NCBI GenBank assembly: GCA_964448935.1
Contig: CAYVBE010000033.1
Location: 1 to 27,604, forward strand
Length of the DNA stretch: 27,604 bases
Source: CAYVBE01 sp964448935
GTDB taxonomy: Bacteria; Planctomycetota; Brocadiia; SM23-32
Direction of reading: 5' to 3'
The notes under the pieces are model-generated. The model saw nothing but the letters and a program-made list of their open reading frames with translations, was not told where the DNA came from and ran no database searches. A program made the position numbers and the translations under genes. The stretch's first letter is position 1. Every line of letters starts with the position of its first letter. Below, in pieces: positions 15,943-23,370 of the stretch.

Positions 15943-16947
15943 CTATCCCCTCAGCAGGTGAGCGCCGTCCTTCAGCAGACGCAGCACCTCTTTCTCCAGC
16001 GCCGGCTCCGTGCGCAGCCCGTTGACCACCAGCGGCACCACGCTGCCGCGCGTGCCCACGGTTTCGGCGGCAGGCAGCATGTCCGTCACGTAGCGGACCC
16101 AGTCCCGCAGGTCCACCTGCGGGTTCTCCGCACCGCTCAGCAGCAGAACGGGCCGGCCCTCGAGGCGGCAGAGCGAAAAGTCCGCACCCGCGCACTGCCG
16201 CGCCTCACGGCTTATCTCGGCCCAGAAGGGGTGCCTGGCCGGCGGCAGGCGCAGCCATAGCAGCTTCTTCTCGCCCATCTGCAGGGGTTCGGAGGCGTTC
16301 TCGCGCGCGAACTGCGCGTTCTCCGCCTCCACCCGCCGGGCGCGTTCACCTTCACGTTCCAGCACTTCGTCCAGCTCGGCCCGTGCCAGGTCCGCGGCGG
16401 CGCGTGCCAACGCTCGATGGTCGCCCTTCAGGGCCGACAGCGTGCGGCGCAGCGGCGCGCCCCACTCCTCCTCCTGATCCTCCGGCAGGCGACCAGTCGC
16501 GAAGTCAACCAGCTTCTGCCCGTAGGGATCGTCTTCCCTCGGCTGTGCCTCATATACCGCTTCGGCCAGCGATTCAAACGGCCCGGTCAGGACAAGCTTG
16601 CCCTCCCCGATCATGTGGGCTACCGTCCGCCGGTCCTCGGGATGCCAGGAACGGTCGCTGAACCACCGCACCACGCCGACGAAGGACCGCAGGCATCGCA
16701 TCACCTCCGGGCGGATCAGCCGGCCGTCCCAGTCCGTGCGCACGACCGTCTGCCCGCACAGCACCAAGGCGTAGCCGGACGGCAGCGTGCGCTGCGCCTC
16801 GGGGGAGAAGAACTGCGGCAGATCCTCGGAGCTGAACACCAGCAGGTCCGTGTCCTCCCCGGCCGCCCGCGCCGTCAGGGCCCCGGCCACGACAGGGTCC
16901 AGGCGGGGTTCGAAGACAACGGTCATGAAACTGTGCTGATTGTCCAT
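15943..16947 (-). CDS. Uncharacterised protein, possibly a degenerate DHH/DHHA1 phosphoesterase
   Basis: I do not recognise this 334-residue protein with confidence. It has no signal peptide or membrane helix. Its layout resembles the DHH phosphoesterase family with catalytic motifs lost. An N-terminal strand-turn (FEPRLDPVVAGALTARAAG, ~12-30) sits where the first DxD motif would be. VVRWFSDRSWHPEDRR (~92-107) sits where 'WxDHHxW' would be, with only the aspartate kept. A C-terminal region from about 225 (FSLCRLEGRPVLLLSG, VDLRDWVRYVTDM, VGTRGSVVPLVV) resembles DHHA1, but without the GGGH glycine motif. Residues ~160-215 are a helical linker rich in A, R and E. The start at 16947 has a weak ribosome-binding site; the in-frame ATG at 16926 is an alternative. 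A promoter candidate lies at 16980-17009. Confidence 0.6.
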   Translation of the reverse strand: MDNQHSFMTVVFEPRLDPVVAGALTARAAGEDTDLLVFSSEDLPQFFSPEAQRTLPSGYALVLCGQTVVRTDWDGRLIRPEVMRCLRSFVGVVRWFSDRSWHPEDRRTVAHMIGEGKLVLTGPFESLAEAVYEAQPREDDPYGQKLVDFATGRLPEDQEEEWGAPLRRTLSALKGDHRALARAAADLARAELDEVLEREGERARRVEAENAQFARENASEPLQMGEKKLLWLRLPPARHPFWAEISREARQCAGADFSLCRLEGRPVLLLSGAENPQVDLRDWVRYVTDMLPAAETVGTRGSVVPLVVNGLRTEPALEKEVLRLLKDGAHLLRG

Positions 16948-16979
16948 GGGCGGACCAATATCGGGTCAGCGAGTCGCGA

Positions 16980-17009
16980 ATTCTATCTGATAGCCCTCAC
17001 GTCGTGCAA
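16980..17009 (-). promoter_or_regulatory. Candidate promoter of the DHH-like gene
   Basis: On the minus strand TTGCAC (17004-17009) and TAGAAT (16980-16985) are 18 bp apart. It lies in the 76-bp gap after the phosphatase gene and about 33 bp upstream of the DHH-like start, so this gene and pfk downstream may form their own unit. Confidence 0.4.
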
Positions 17010-17023
17010 CCATCCCTCGGGGC

Positions 17024-17479
17024 TCAGGCCTCATGCCTCCGCGCGGCCAGCGCCCGCACGGCTTCTTCCTGCGCGCGTGTCTCGATGGACAGGGGCCGGC
17101 GGTCCCGCACCAGCCGGATCGCCTCATCGCCCCCCATGCCCCGGTCCACCATGTAACAGGCCAACATGGTGCCCGTCCGCCCCCGGCCGGCCAGGCAATG
17201 GACCGCCACGCCGCCGTCCGGGCCGACCTGCTCGTCGCAGAAGCGCAGGAACTCCTCGATCTGCCGGGGCTCGGGCGGCCGCATGTCGGGCACGGGCAGG
17301 TGCAGGTAGCCGAGGCCGGCATCCTCCAGTTCGTCCTCAGGCCACCGGCGTTGCGTCAGGTTCACCAGGACCGTGACGCCCCGGCTTATCAACTCCTCCC
17401 AGTCCTCGCGCAGGCCATCCGGCCGCGCCATGCCCGCGATCTCTCCCGGAACCACCCAACTGAACTCGTAGAGACTCAT
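17024..17479 (-). CDS. Dual-specificity (protein tyrosine) phosphatase family protein
   Basis: The 151-residue protein is a compact cysteine phosphatase. The signature HCLAGRGRTG (94-103) gives the nucleophile Cys95 and phosphate-binding Arg101, and Asp65 in PVPDMRPPE is the likely general acid. The family removes phosphate from Ser/Thr/Tyr, and sometimes from other substrates such as nucleotides or phospholipids; this one's substrate is unknown. It has no signal peptide, so it is probably cytoplasmic. Its start (17479) shares an ATGA with the stop of Maf, indicating translational coupling. Maf and the secreted TPR-like gene upstream form the rest of the unit. Confidence 0.9.
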   Translation of the reverse strand: MSLYEFSWVVPGEIAGMARPDGLREDWEELISRGVTVLVNLTQRRWPEDELEDAGLGYLHLPVPDMRPPEPRQIEEFLRFCDEQVGPDGGVAVHCLAGRGRTGTMLACYMVDRGMGGDEAIRLVRDRRPLSIETRAQEEAVRALAARRHEA

Positions 17480-18057
17480 TTGCTCTCCGACAAAAGGTCC
17501 AGCAACATCCTTTCCAGCCGATCGAGCGGCAGGCCCATGACGGTGGTTTCGCAGCCCTCTATGCTCAGCACGTTCGGGTCATCGGGCTGCAGCGCGTATG
17601 CCCCGGCCCACCGCAGGGCGCCCGGCCGCCGGGCCAGGCGCTGCAGCTTCTCCGGCGCCAGCTCGCGCATGCGCACCGTCGCGCCCTCGCAGGCGGTACG
17701 CTCGCCCCCGTCGGGGGACACGACGCAGAGGGCGGTCAGAACGCGGTGCGCGTGCCTGGTCAGCTTCCTCAGCATGGCCAGGGCATCTTCCGCGTCGGCC
17801 GCCTTGCCCATCAACTCCCCCCCGCAGGCCACCACCGTGTCCGCGCCGATCACCACGGACCCGGGGCGGATGCGGGCCACGGCGCGGGCCTTCGCCACGG
17901 CGCGGGCCCTCGCGGTCTGCTCCGGCCGGTCGCGCAGGATGCTTTCCTCGCACACGTCAGGCGGCACCACCTCGCATTCCCCCACCAGGCGGCCCAGCAA
18001 CTCCCGCCGGGCCGGGGAGGCGCTCGCCAGAACGACCGGTGCCGGGATATCAATCAC
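17476..18057 (-). CDS. maf: Maf/Ham1-like nucleotide pyrophosphatase
   Basis: The 193-residue protein is a Maf-family nucleoside triphosphate pyrophosphatase, thought to hydrolyse non-canonical or excess nucleotides. The N-terminal ASASPARREL (11-20) is the phosphate-binding loop, IGADTVV (70-76) holds catalytic Asp73, and GAYALQ...IEGCETTVMGLPL closes the C-terminal site. The usual Lys before AGxY is Trp here (ALRWAGAY) and the expected IQG glycine is Pro. I chose the GTG at 18057 because the ASASP motif then starts at residue 11, as in the family, and it overlaps the upstream stop by 8 bp (GTGATTGA). An upstream in-frame ATG at 18132 would add 25 residues inside the previous gene. It is coupled to the phosphatase downstream by ATGA. 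Confidence 0.9.
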   Translation of the reverse strand: MIDIPAPVVLASASPARRELLGRLVGECEVVPPDVCEESILRDRPEQTARARAVAKARAVARIRPGSVVIGADTVVACGGELMGKAADAEDALAMLRKLTRHAHRVLTALCVVSPDGGERTACEGATVRMRELAPEKLQRLARRPGALRWAGAYALQPDDPNVLSIEGCETTVMGLPLDRLERMLLDLLSESK

Positions 18058-18805
18058 GCCCGTGCGACCCGCTCTCGGAGTTGCCGTCGGGCGGCACGCT
18101 CCTCGCCGGGGAAATCGCACCGGCCAGCGCATCGTCCGCCGTGCCGCGCGCCTCGCTCACCGGGCGCAGGGGCGGTATGCCGTCCACGTACTTCTCCAAC
18201 CGCTCCACGTCCCGCTCACACCTTTTCCGCAGGCTGCCGGCCGCAGCAGAGGCATCCAGCCCCCGGCGGTAACACAGCAGCGCCAACCGGGGCCGTTCGA
18301 GCTGCTCGTAACACTTCCCCAGCTCCGTCCACACCGTCATCGGCAGACAGTTGAAGCGGTCCGCGTTCCGGAACAGGTGCAGCGACCCGCGCGTGTTGTC
18401 CACCCTCGCCTCCTCCCGCCGCAGGTAGCCCACGCCCTGGACCCGGAGGATGGCCTCGATGACCGGCATCTCCGAATCCCGGAAAATCCTGTGCGATCGG
18501 GTGTATTCCTCCAGCCGGGCCTCCGGCCACCGGCCCATCAGATACTGCCAGTAACGCAGCACACAGCCGATGCGGTTCTGCTGCCGCGCGGCCTCGCCCA
18601 GCACCCAGACCGCGTCGTCCGCCCACTTGCTGCCGGGGTGCTCCTTGGCCACCTTCTCCAGCAGCCGCACCCGTTCCCGGGCCTCCAGGCCCTCCCGGGC
18701 GAGCGCCCGCCGGAAAAGCGCCTCGGCGGGCGACCTGTCGGCGGTCTCGGCTGCCGCACCGCCGGCCAGCGTCATAAGCACAATCAGTGGAAGGACTCGC
18801 AGCAT
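18050..18805 (-). CDS. Secreted TPR-like protein of unknown function
   Basis: The 251-residue protein begins with a Sec signal peptide: MLRVLPLIVLMTLAGGAAA, with probable cleavage after AAA near residue 19. The mature part is helical with a TPR/BamD-like flavour: FRRALAREGLEARERVRLLEKVAKEHPGSKWADDAVWVLGEAAR (~33-75) and a second unit, TVWTELGKCYEQLERPRLALLCYRRGLDA (~156-184). The hits to tetratricopeptide consensus are visual, and I cannot name the protein. The C-terminal ~45 residues are disordered and rich in S, G and D. ATG at 18805 is chosen because the signal peptide then begins the protein; an in-frame GTG at 18829 adds eight residues. A strong promoter lies at 18844-18872. It precedes maf with an 8-bp overlap. 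Confidence 0.8.
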   Translation of the reverse strand: MLRVLPLIVLMTLAGGAAAETADRSPAEALFRRALAREGLEARERVRLLEKVAKEHPGSKWADDAVWVLGEAARQQNRIGCVLRYWQYLMGRWPEARLEEYTRSHRIFRDSEMPVIEAILRVQGVGYLRREEARVDNTRGSLHLFRNADRFNCLPMTVWTELGKCYEQLERPRLALLCYRRGLDASAAAGSLRKRCERDVERLEKYVDGIPPLRPVSEARGTADDALAGAISPARSVPPDGNSESGSHGRD

Positions 18806-18843
18806 CACACACCCGCCGCACAGTGGCACTTTTCCCTGGGCAC

Positions 18844-18872
18844 AATATAGCCCCTGGCCGTCTCAGCGTCAA
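18844..18872 (-). promoter_or_regulatory. Promoter of the TPR-maf-phosphatase unit
   Basis: On the minus strand TTGACG (18867-18872) and TATATT (18844-18849) are 17 bp apart, near consensus. Transcription would begin near 18837, about 30 bases before the ATG at 18805. It is back to back with the promoter at 18901-18930. Confidence 0.65.
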
Positions 18873-18900
18873 ACCTACCGCCCCCGGCGGCGGGCCTTTC

Positions 18901-18930
18901 TTGACGCGTGAGCGGGGCGTGCGATATGAT
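18901..18930 (+). promoter_or_regulatory. Promoter of the lipoprotein-LemA-M48 unit
   Basis: TTGACG (18901-18906) and TATGAT (18925-18930) are separated by 18 bp. The start codon at 18946 lies only about 9 bases after the expected start of transcription (~18937), leaving a very short leader. Confidence 0.65.
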
Positions 18931-18945
18931 GCACCCTACACAGAA

Positions 18946-20889
18946 ATGAATACTCCAGCAAAAGTCAGTACGGTTCTGCTGCTGATCGGGGCGGCTGTTG
19001 CCCTGGGGGGCTGCGTCGCCAGGGATACCATGCGGTCCGGCCCGCCGCCCGGCTGGGCCGAGGCCCCGGATACGTCCGCACCGCGCCGGGGGTTCCTCTC
19101 AGCCGTGGGAGTGGCCCGGCTCGAGGAAAGCGAACCCGCCGACGCCGCCGACCGCATGGCGCGCCAGGAGCTGGCCTCGACGGTGGCCGGCTACGCCGAG
19201 AAGGCAGTCACCGAGTTTGCCGAAAGCAGGGAAGAGGGCCCCCCCGCCGACAGCCCGGCCTTCTCCGTGTTCCGCGAGGCGCTGGTCGGTGAAGTGGCCG
19301 GCGCACTGCTGCGGCAGTCCCTGGAACCGGAGAAATGGCGCGAGGACGACGGCCGCCTGTTCGTCCTCTACCAGGTGCCCGCCGGCAGAGTGGACGAACG
19401 CCTGACCGACCGCGCCCGGGCCCTGCTGCCTCACCACAACCCCTTCGGCCGGCAGCCGGACGCCGTCGTGCGGGAGTTGGAAAGCTTCCTGCGCGACCGC
19501 ACCCGCCGACAGAAGCTGGAGGCCGCCCGTGCCCGCTCCGAGGACGACGGTGAATCCGAAACCGGCGTTGCGCCGGACTGGCTGGAGACCGGAAGCCATC
19601 CGGACTACCAGGCCGTGAAGTTCCTGACCGTCATCGGCGTCGGGCCGGGGCAGATGGAAAGCCGGGAGGACGGACGGGCGGAGCTGGCCGCCTGGCTGAA
19701 CGGACGCCTGGACAGGCTGATCCCCCCCGCCGAGGTAACCGACCAGCAGAGCGCCTTCGCCGACAATCTGGCCGCCCTTCCCAACCTGTCCGTCCGCTTT
19801 TCCCCCGAGGAGCTGCGCGTGGTGCGCTTCCCCGAAAGCTGGTACGACCCGATTACCGACAGCCGCTACACGCTGACGGTCATGAACCGCGATACGGCCA
19901 CCGTGCTGCTGCGGCAGCAGGCGACGGATGCGGCCGTGACGGCGGAGTCCTTCCTGGCCTCCGGGAACAACCACGAGAAGGCCGGCAACTACGCCGAGGC
20001 CCTTCAGAACTACCTTAGCGCGCTCACGCACGTACAGAAGGCGGTGACGCTGCAGTGCAAGGCGCTGGCCGCCGCGGTTCCCGAGACCGCCGGGCAGATG
20101 AGGGAACTGCTGCCCGAGCCGCTGGCCGCGCGCACCAAAGACCGACTGCGGGCGCTCCTGGCGCGCGTGAAGGTGGAGAAGGTCCGGGGCGATCGGCAAT
20201 GGCTGGACGACGACGCGGCGCCNNNNNNNNNNNNNNNNNNNNNNNNNNNNNNNNNNNNNNNNNNNNNNNNNNNNNNNNNNNNNNNNNNNNNNNNNNNNNN
20301 NNNNNNNNNNNNNNNNNNNNNNATCGAGATGCCATCGGTCAGCTTCGAGTATGCCTTCCGATCGCGGGAGAACACGCGCTACGTCCTGGCCGTCCACGGC
20401 GGGCGGGCGGCGGTCGCCGTGCGCACGGCCCTGGAGGGCACGCTGACCTCCGAGGGTCTCGAACCGGTGCCCCAGGCCCTGCTGCTCAAACGCATACGGC
20501 CGGCCCCGACGGTCGCCGCGTCCACGGATGAGCAGTTGTTGGAACGGTTCTCGGAGCTGCGACAGGAACTCGGCCCGGAGAAGTTTCTGCTCATCCTCGG
20601 CGGCTCCGTGGAGGCCCGACTGATCGAGAAGACCGACACCGCCGAGGGCACGCTTTACATCGTGTACTGCACCTACGATATCCGCGCCCTGGACGGCGAC
20701 CTGCCCGGCCCCAACAAGCGGATTGCCGAGGCACAGGGAAGCGGCCACGGCGCCAGCCTGAAGAGCGAAGGCGACGCGGCGGACCGGGCAAAGGCCGACG
20801 CCGTCAGCAAAGTGACCGGCGCCATCAAGACGGCGCTGAGCCGGCGCTTCGGCCCATCCGAGACCCATAAGCGTCCGGCCGAACGCTGA
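18946..20889 (+). CDS. LPP20-like lipoprotein with two related domains (contains assembly gap)
   Basis: The protein (about 647 residues as scaffolded) starts with a lipoprotein signal: VLLLIGAAVALGGC with lipid Cys23. Two segments resemble the LPP20/FlgO-type lipoprotein domain, which begins with a 'VGVA...A...A...EL' strand and helix: GFLSAVGVARLEE...RMARQELAST (~45-76) and VIGVGPGQMESREDGRAELAAWL (~225-247). A helical TPR-like stretch, NNHEKAGNYAEALQNYLSALTHVQKAV, follows at ~344-370. The C-terminus after the gap has another mixed domain and ends in an A-rich helix. ATG 18946 is chosen because it begins the signal peptide and follows a strong promoter; the leader has no Shine-Dalgarno sequence. 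The frame stays open across the 100 N at 20223-20322, but the true gap size is unknown. It leads the zinc ribbon-LemA-M48 genes. Confidence 0.75.
   Translation: MNTPAKVSTVLLLIGAAVALGGCVARDTMRSGPPPGWAEAPDTSAPRRGFLSAVGVARLEESEPADAADRMARQELASTVAGYAEKAVTEFAESREEGPPADSPAFSVFREALVGEVAGALLRQSLEPEKWREDDGRLFVLYQVPAGRVDERLTDRARALLPHHNPFGRQPDAVVRELESFLRDRTRRQKLEAARARSEDDGESETGVAPDWLETGSHPDYQAVKFLTVIGVGPGQMESREDGRAELAAWLNGRLDRLIPPAEVTDQQSAFADNLAALPNLSVRFSPEELRVVRFPESWYDPITDSRYTLTVMNRDTATVLLRQQATDAAVTAESFLASGNNHEKAGNYAEALQNYLSALTHVQKAVTLQCKALAAAVPETAGQMRELLPEPLAARTKDRLRALLARVKVEKVRGDRQWLDDDAAXXXXXXXXXXXXXXXXXXXXXXXXXXXXXXXXXXIEMPSVSFEYAFRSRENTRYVLAVHGGRAAVAVRTALEGTLTSEGLEPVPQALLLKRIRPAPTVAASTDEQLLERFSELRQELGPEKFLLILGGSVEARLIEKTDTAEGTLYIVYCTYDIRALDGDLPGPNKRIAEAQGSGHGASLKSEGDAADRAKADAVSKVTGAIKTALSRRFGPSETHKRPAER
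20223..20322. other. Assembly gap of 100 N inside the LPP20-like lipoprotein gene
   Basis: Exactly 100 N with coding sequence on both sides in the same frame. A conventional placeholder length, so a missing or repeated segment cannot be excluded. Confidence 0.98.
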
Positions 20890-20923
20890 GAAGTGCCCGC
20901 TCCCGATGACCGGAGGCGACCAG

Positions 20924-21313
20924 ATGCTGTGTCCGGCTTGCGACGTGGACATGTGGGTGCTGGAATTTGAGCGCGTGGAGATTGACTACTGCCCCGAGTG
21001 CAAGGGAGTGTGGCTGGACTCCGGCGAACTGGAGCTGATCGGGTCCGGGGCCGGCGTCCTGGAGAGTGAATTCCTGCAAGCTGTGCAGGCATACGCCGGG
21101 ACGCCGCCGGAAGGCCCGCCCCGCCGGTGTCCGGTCTGCGGCAGCAAGATGCGGGAACTCTCCACGGACACCGAGCCGCCCATCGTCCTGGACCGCTGCC
21201 CGGAGCAACACGGGCTGTGGTTTGACCGCGGCGAACTGGCCAGCGTCGTGCAGGCCGCGGGAGCGAAGGAAGACAACGTGCTGGCGCGCTTTTTTGCGGA
21301 GCTGGACTCTTGA
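20924..21313 (+). CDS. Tandem TFIIB-type zinc ribbon protein
   Basis: The 129-residue protein contains two zf-TFIIB zinc ribbons. The first has CPAC (Cys3, Cys6) and CPECKGVWLDSGEL (Cys23, Cys26). The second has CPVC (Cys69, Cys72) and CPEQHGLWFDRGEL (Cys92, His96). The second uses the common CPxxHG form in place of a fourth Cys. Such proteins are widespread in bacteria and of unknown function. ATG 20924 is chosen over an in-frame ATG at 20906 because GGAGG (20912-20916) precedes it at ideal spacing, and because the ribbon then begins at residue 3. The gene follows the LPP20-like lipoprotein by 34 bp and LemA starts 15 bp later. Confidence 0.85.
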   Translation: MLCPACDVDMWVLEFERVEIDYCPECKGVWLDSGELELIGSGAGVLESEFLQAVQAYAGTPPEGPPRRCPVCGSKMRELSTDTEPPIVLDRCPEQHGLWFDRGELASVVQAAGAKEDNVLARFFAELDS

Positions 21314-21328
21314 GAAGGAGGCCGAGCC

Positions 21329-21895
21329 ATGACAGGCCTGACGGTCGCCCTGCTGATCGTTGCCGGTATTGCGGTCATCATCATCCTGTGGCTGGTGATG
21401 ACCTACAACATCCTGGTGCGCATGCGCAACCAGGTGAAGAACGCGTGGGCGCAGATAGACGTGCAACTGAAGCGGCGCCACGACCTGATCCCCAACCTGG
21501 TCGAGACCGCCAGGGGCTATATGCAACACGAGCGCGAGACGCTGGAGGCGGTGACCGAGGCGCGCAACCTGGCCCGGCAGGCGGAGACGCCCGGGCAGGC
21601 GTCCAACGCCGAGCAGCAGCTCAGCAGCGCCCTGGGACAGTTCTTTTTGGTGGTTGAACGGTATCCCGACCTGAAGGCGAACCAGAACTTCCTGTCCCTC
21701 CAGGAGGAGCTGACCAGCACGGAGAACAAGATCGGGTTCGCCCGCCAGTTCTACAACGACCAGGTGATGAACTACAACACCAAGATCCAGAGCTTCCCCA
21801 CCAATATCGTGGCCGGCGCGTTCAATTTCTCGCAGCGTGATTTCTTCGAGGTCGAACTGGAGGCAGAGCGCGAGGTGCCGCAGGTGGAGTTCTGA
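21329..21895 (+). CDS. lemA: LemA family protein
   Basis: The 188-residue protein is a standard LemA. One N-terminal membrane helix (LTVALLIVAGIAVIIILWLVM, ~3-23) is followed by a helical coiled-coil domain, with the hallmark YNILVRMRNQVKNAWAQIDVQLKRRHDLIPNLVETARGYM (residues 27-65) and a C-terminal 'FNFSQRDFFE' end. LemA proteins are extracytoplasmic membrane proteins. They are often found with HtpX-like M48 proteases, as here (27 bp to the M48 start), and thought to work with them in envelope quality control. The start has GGAGG upstream. The gene shares its operon with a zinc ribbon protein. Confidence 0.95.
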   Translation: MTGLTVALLIVAGIAVIIILWLVMTYNILVRMRNQVKNAWAQIDVQLKRRHDLIPNLVETARGYMQHERETLEAVTEARNLARQAETPGQASNAEQQLSSALGQFFLVVERYPDLKANQNFLSLQEELTSTENKIGFARQFYNDQVMNYNTKIQSFPTNIVAGAFNFSQRDFFEVELEAEREVPQVEF

Positions 21896-21921
21896 ACGCC
21901 CGCGGTCGCGCCTGAGCAGCC

Positions 21922-23352
21922 ATGTGGGAGGCCATCGCCGCCAACCGACGCCGCTCGTTCGGGCTGATCTTCCTCCTGGCCGGAGTGCTGATCGGCCTGG
22001 GCTACGTGGTCGGCATTTACATACACCCGGAGCTGGGGGTCTTCGGCGCCCTCACTGCCCTGCTGGTCTGGCTGGCGCTTGCCGCCACGGCCTTCACCGG
22101 CGGCCGCAAAATCATGCTCTCCAGCGCCGGCGCCCGCCGCATTACCCACAGCGACTACCCCAGGCTGTTCAACGTCGTGGAGGAGATGCAGATCGCCTCC
22201 GGCCTGCCGAAGATGCCCGAGGTCTACATTATTGACTCCGACGCGCCCAACGCCTTCGCCGTGGGGGCGCCCGACGAAGCGGCCGTGGCGGTCACCACCG
22301 GCCTGCTGATGCGACTGAATCGTGACGAGCTGCAGGGCGTGGTGGCCCACGAGATCGGCCACGTGGTGAACAACGACACGCGGTTCATGACCCTGGCCGG
22401 CGTGATGGTGGCCTCCATCGTGGTGCTGTCGGATTTTTTCCTGCGGATGATGGTCCTCGGCGGGGGACGGCGTCGGAGCCGGCGCAGCCGGGGCGGGGGC
22501 GGCGGAGGCACGGTGGTTATCCTGATCGTCGGGCTGCTGTTCGTCATCCTGGCGCCGATAATCGCGCGCCTGCTGTATCTGGCGTGCTCCCGCAAGCGGG
22601 AGTACCTGGCGGACGCCTGCTCGGCCCGGTTCACCCGCTATCCGGAGGGGCTGGCCGGCGCGCTGGAGAAGATCGAGGACGCCGCCGGGCGCATGAAGAA
22701 GGTCAACCGCGCCGTGGCCCCCATGTTCACCGTCAACCCGCTCCAGGGGGGGCCTGCGGGGCTGTTCAGCACCCATCCACCCACTCAGGAACGCGTGCGA
22801 GTGCTGCGCAGCATGGTGCACGGCGCCTCCTACGCAGACTACCAGGAGGCGTACTCCGACCTCCACGGCAAGGGGCTGATCGGGAACCGGACCCTGGCCG
22901 AGGACGAAAGCACACCGGTGCGCGAGCCGAGTTCGGAGACCGAGAAGGGGGACCTGGAAAAGGCGCGCGAGGTCATGGACATCCTGCACCGGCAGGAGGG
23001 AATGCTCATGCTCGCCTGCACCTGCGGGCTGCGCACGAAAGTGCCGCCGTCCTACAACGAGGACAGCATCCGCTGTCCCAAATGCGGTCGTGCAGTGGCG
23101 ATACCCCGCGCCATGCTGGCCACCGCGGCCGCAGCGGGCGCGGCCGGCGCAGCGGCGCTGGGGGAAGACCAGGAGAAGAACCCACCGGCCGGCCGGGCCG
23201 AGCAGGAGGAACTGGTATACCGATACAAACCCGGTGAGTGGCAGACGTTCAAGTGCGCCTGCGGCCAGCCGATCCAGCTCAGCCCCAACTTCCGCGCGCC
23301 CCGGACCCGCTGCCCCGCCTGCAACCGCCAGATTCAGATCGAGAGGCTCTGA
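21922..23352 (+). CDS. HtpX-like M48 metalloprotease with two C-terminal zinc ribbons
   Basis: The 476-residue protein is an M48 zinc protease. Two N-terminal membrane helices (~14-31 and ~40-59), then the catalytic HEIGH (His143, Glu144, His147), two more membrane helices around the glycine/arginine-rich loop ~160-215, and the third zinc ligand Glu227 in REYLADACSARF. The order matches HtpX, the quality-control protease that degrades misfolded inner-membrane proteins. Unlike HtpX of about 280-300 residues, this protein has a C-terminal extension with two identical-spacing ribbons: Cys366-x-Cys368 with Cys385-xx-Cys388, and Cys445-x-Cys447 with Cys464-xx-Cys467. The ribbons are separated by an alanine-rich linker. 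It starts 27 bp after lemA. The stop lies 18 bp from the stop of enzyme I on the other strand. Confidence 0.92.
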   Translation: MWEAIAANRRRSFGLIFLLAGVLIGLGYVVGIYIHPELGVFGALTALLVWLALAATAFTGGRKIMLSSAGARRITHSDYPRLFNVVEEMQIASGLPKMPEVYIIDSDAPNAFAVGAPDEAAVAVTTGLLMRLNRDELQGVVAHEIGHVVNNDTRFMTLAGVMVASIVVLSDFFLRMMVLGGGRRRSRRSRGGGGGGTVVILIVGLLFVILAPIIARLLYLACSRKREYLADACSARFTRYPEGLAGALEKIEDAAGRMKKVNRAVAPMFTVNPLQGGPAGLFSTHPPTQERVRVLRSMVHGASYADYQEAYSDLHGKGLIGNRTLAEDESTPVREPSSETEKGDLEKAREVMDILHRQEGMLMLACTCGLRTKVPPSYNEDSIRCPKCGRAVAIPRAMLATAAAAGAAGAAALGEDQEKNPPAGRAEQEELVYRYKPGEWQTFKCACGQPIQLSPNFRAPRTRCPACNRQIQIERL

Positions 23353-23370
23353 CCCGGGCGGGGGGGGGGT

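Noticed and set aside
13434..16260. Long open frames on the + strand opposite serS and pfk
   Set aside because: They lack recognised domains and lie opposite two conserved housekeeping enzymes.
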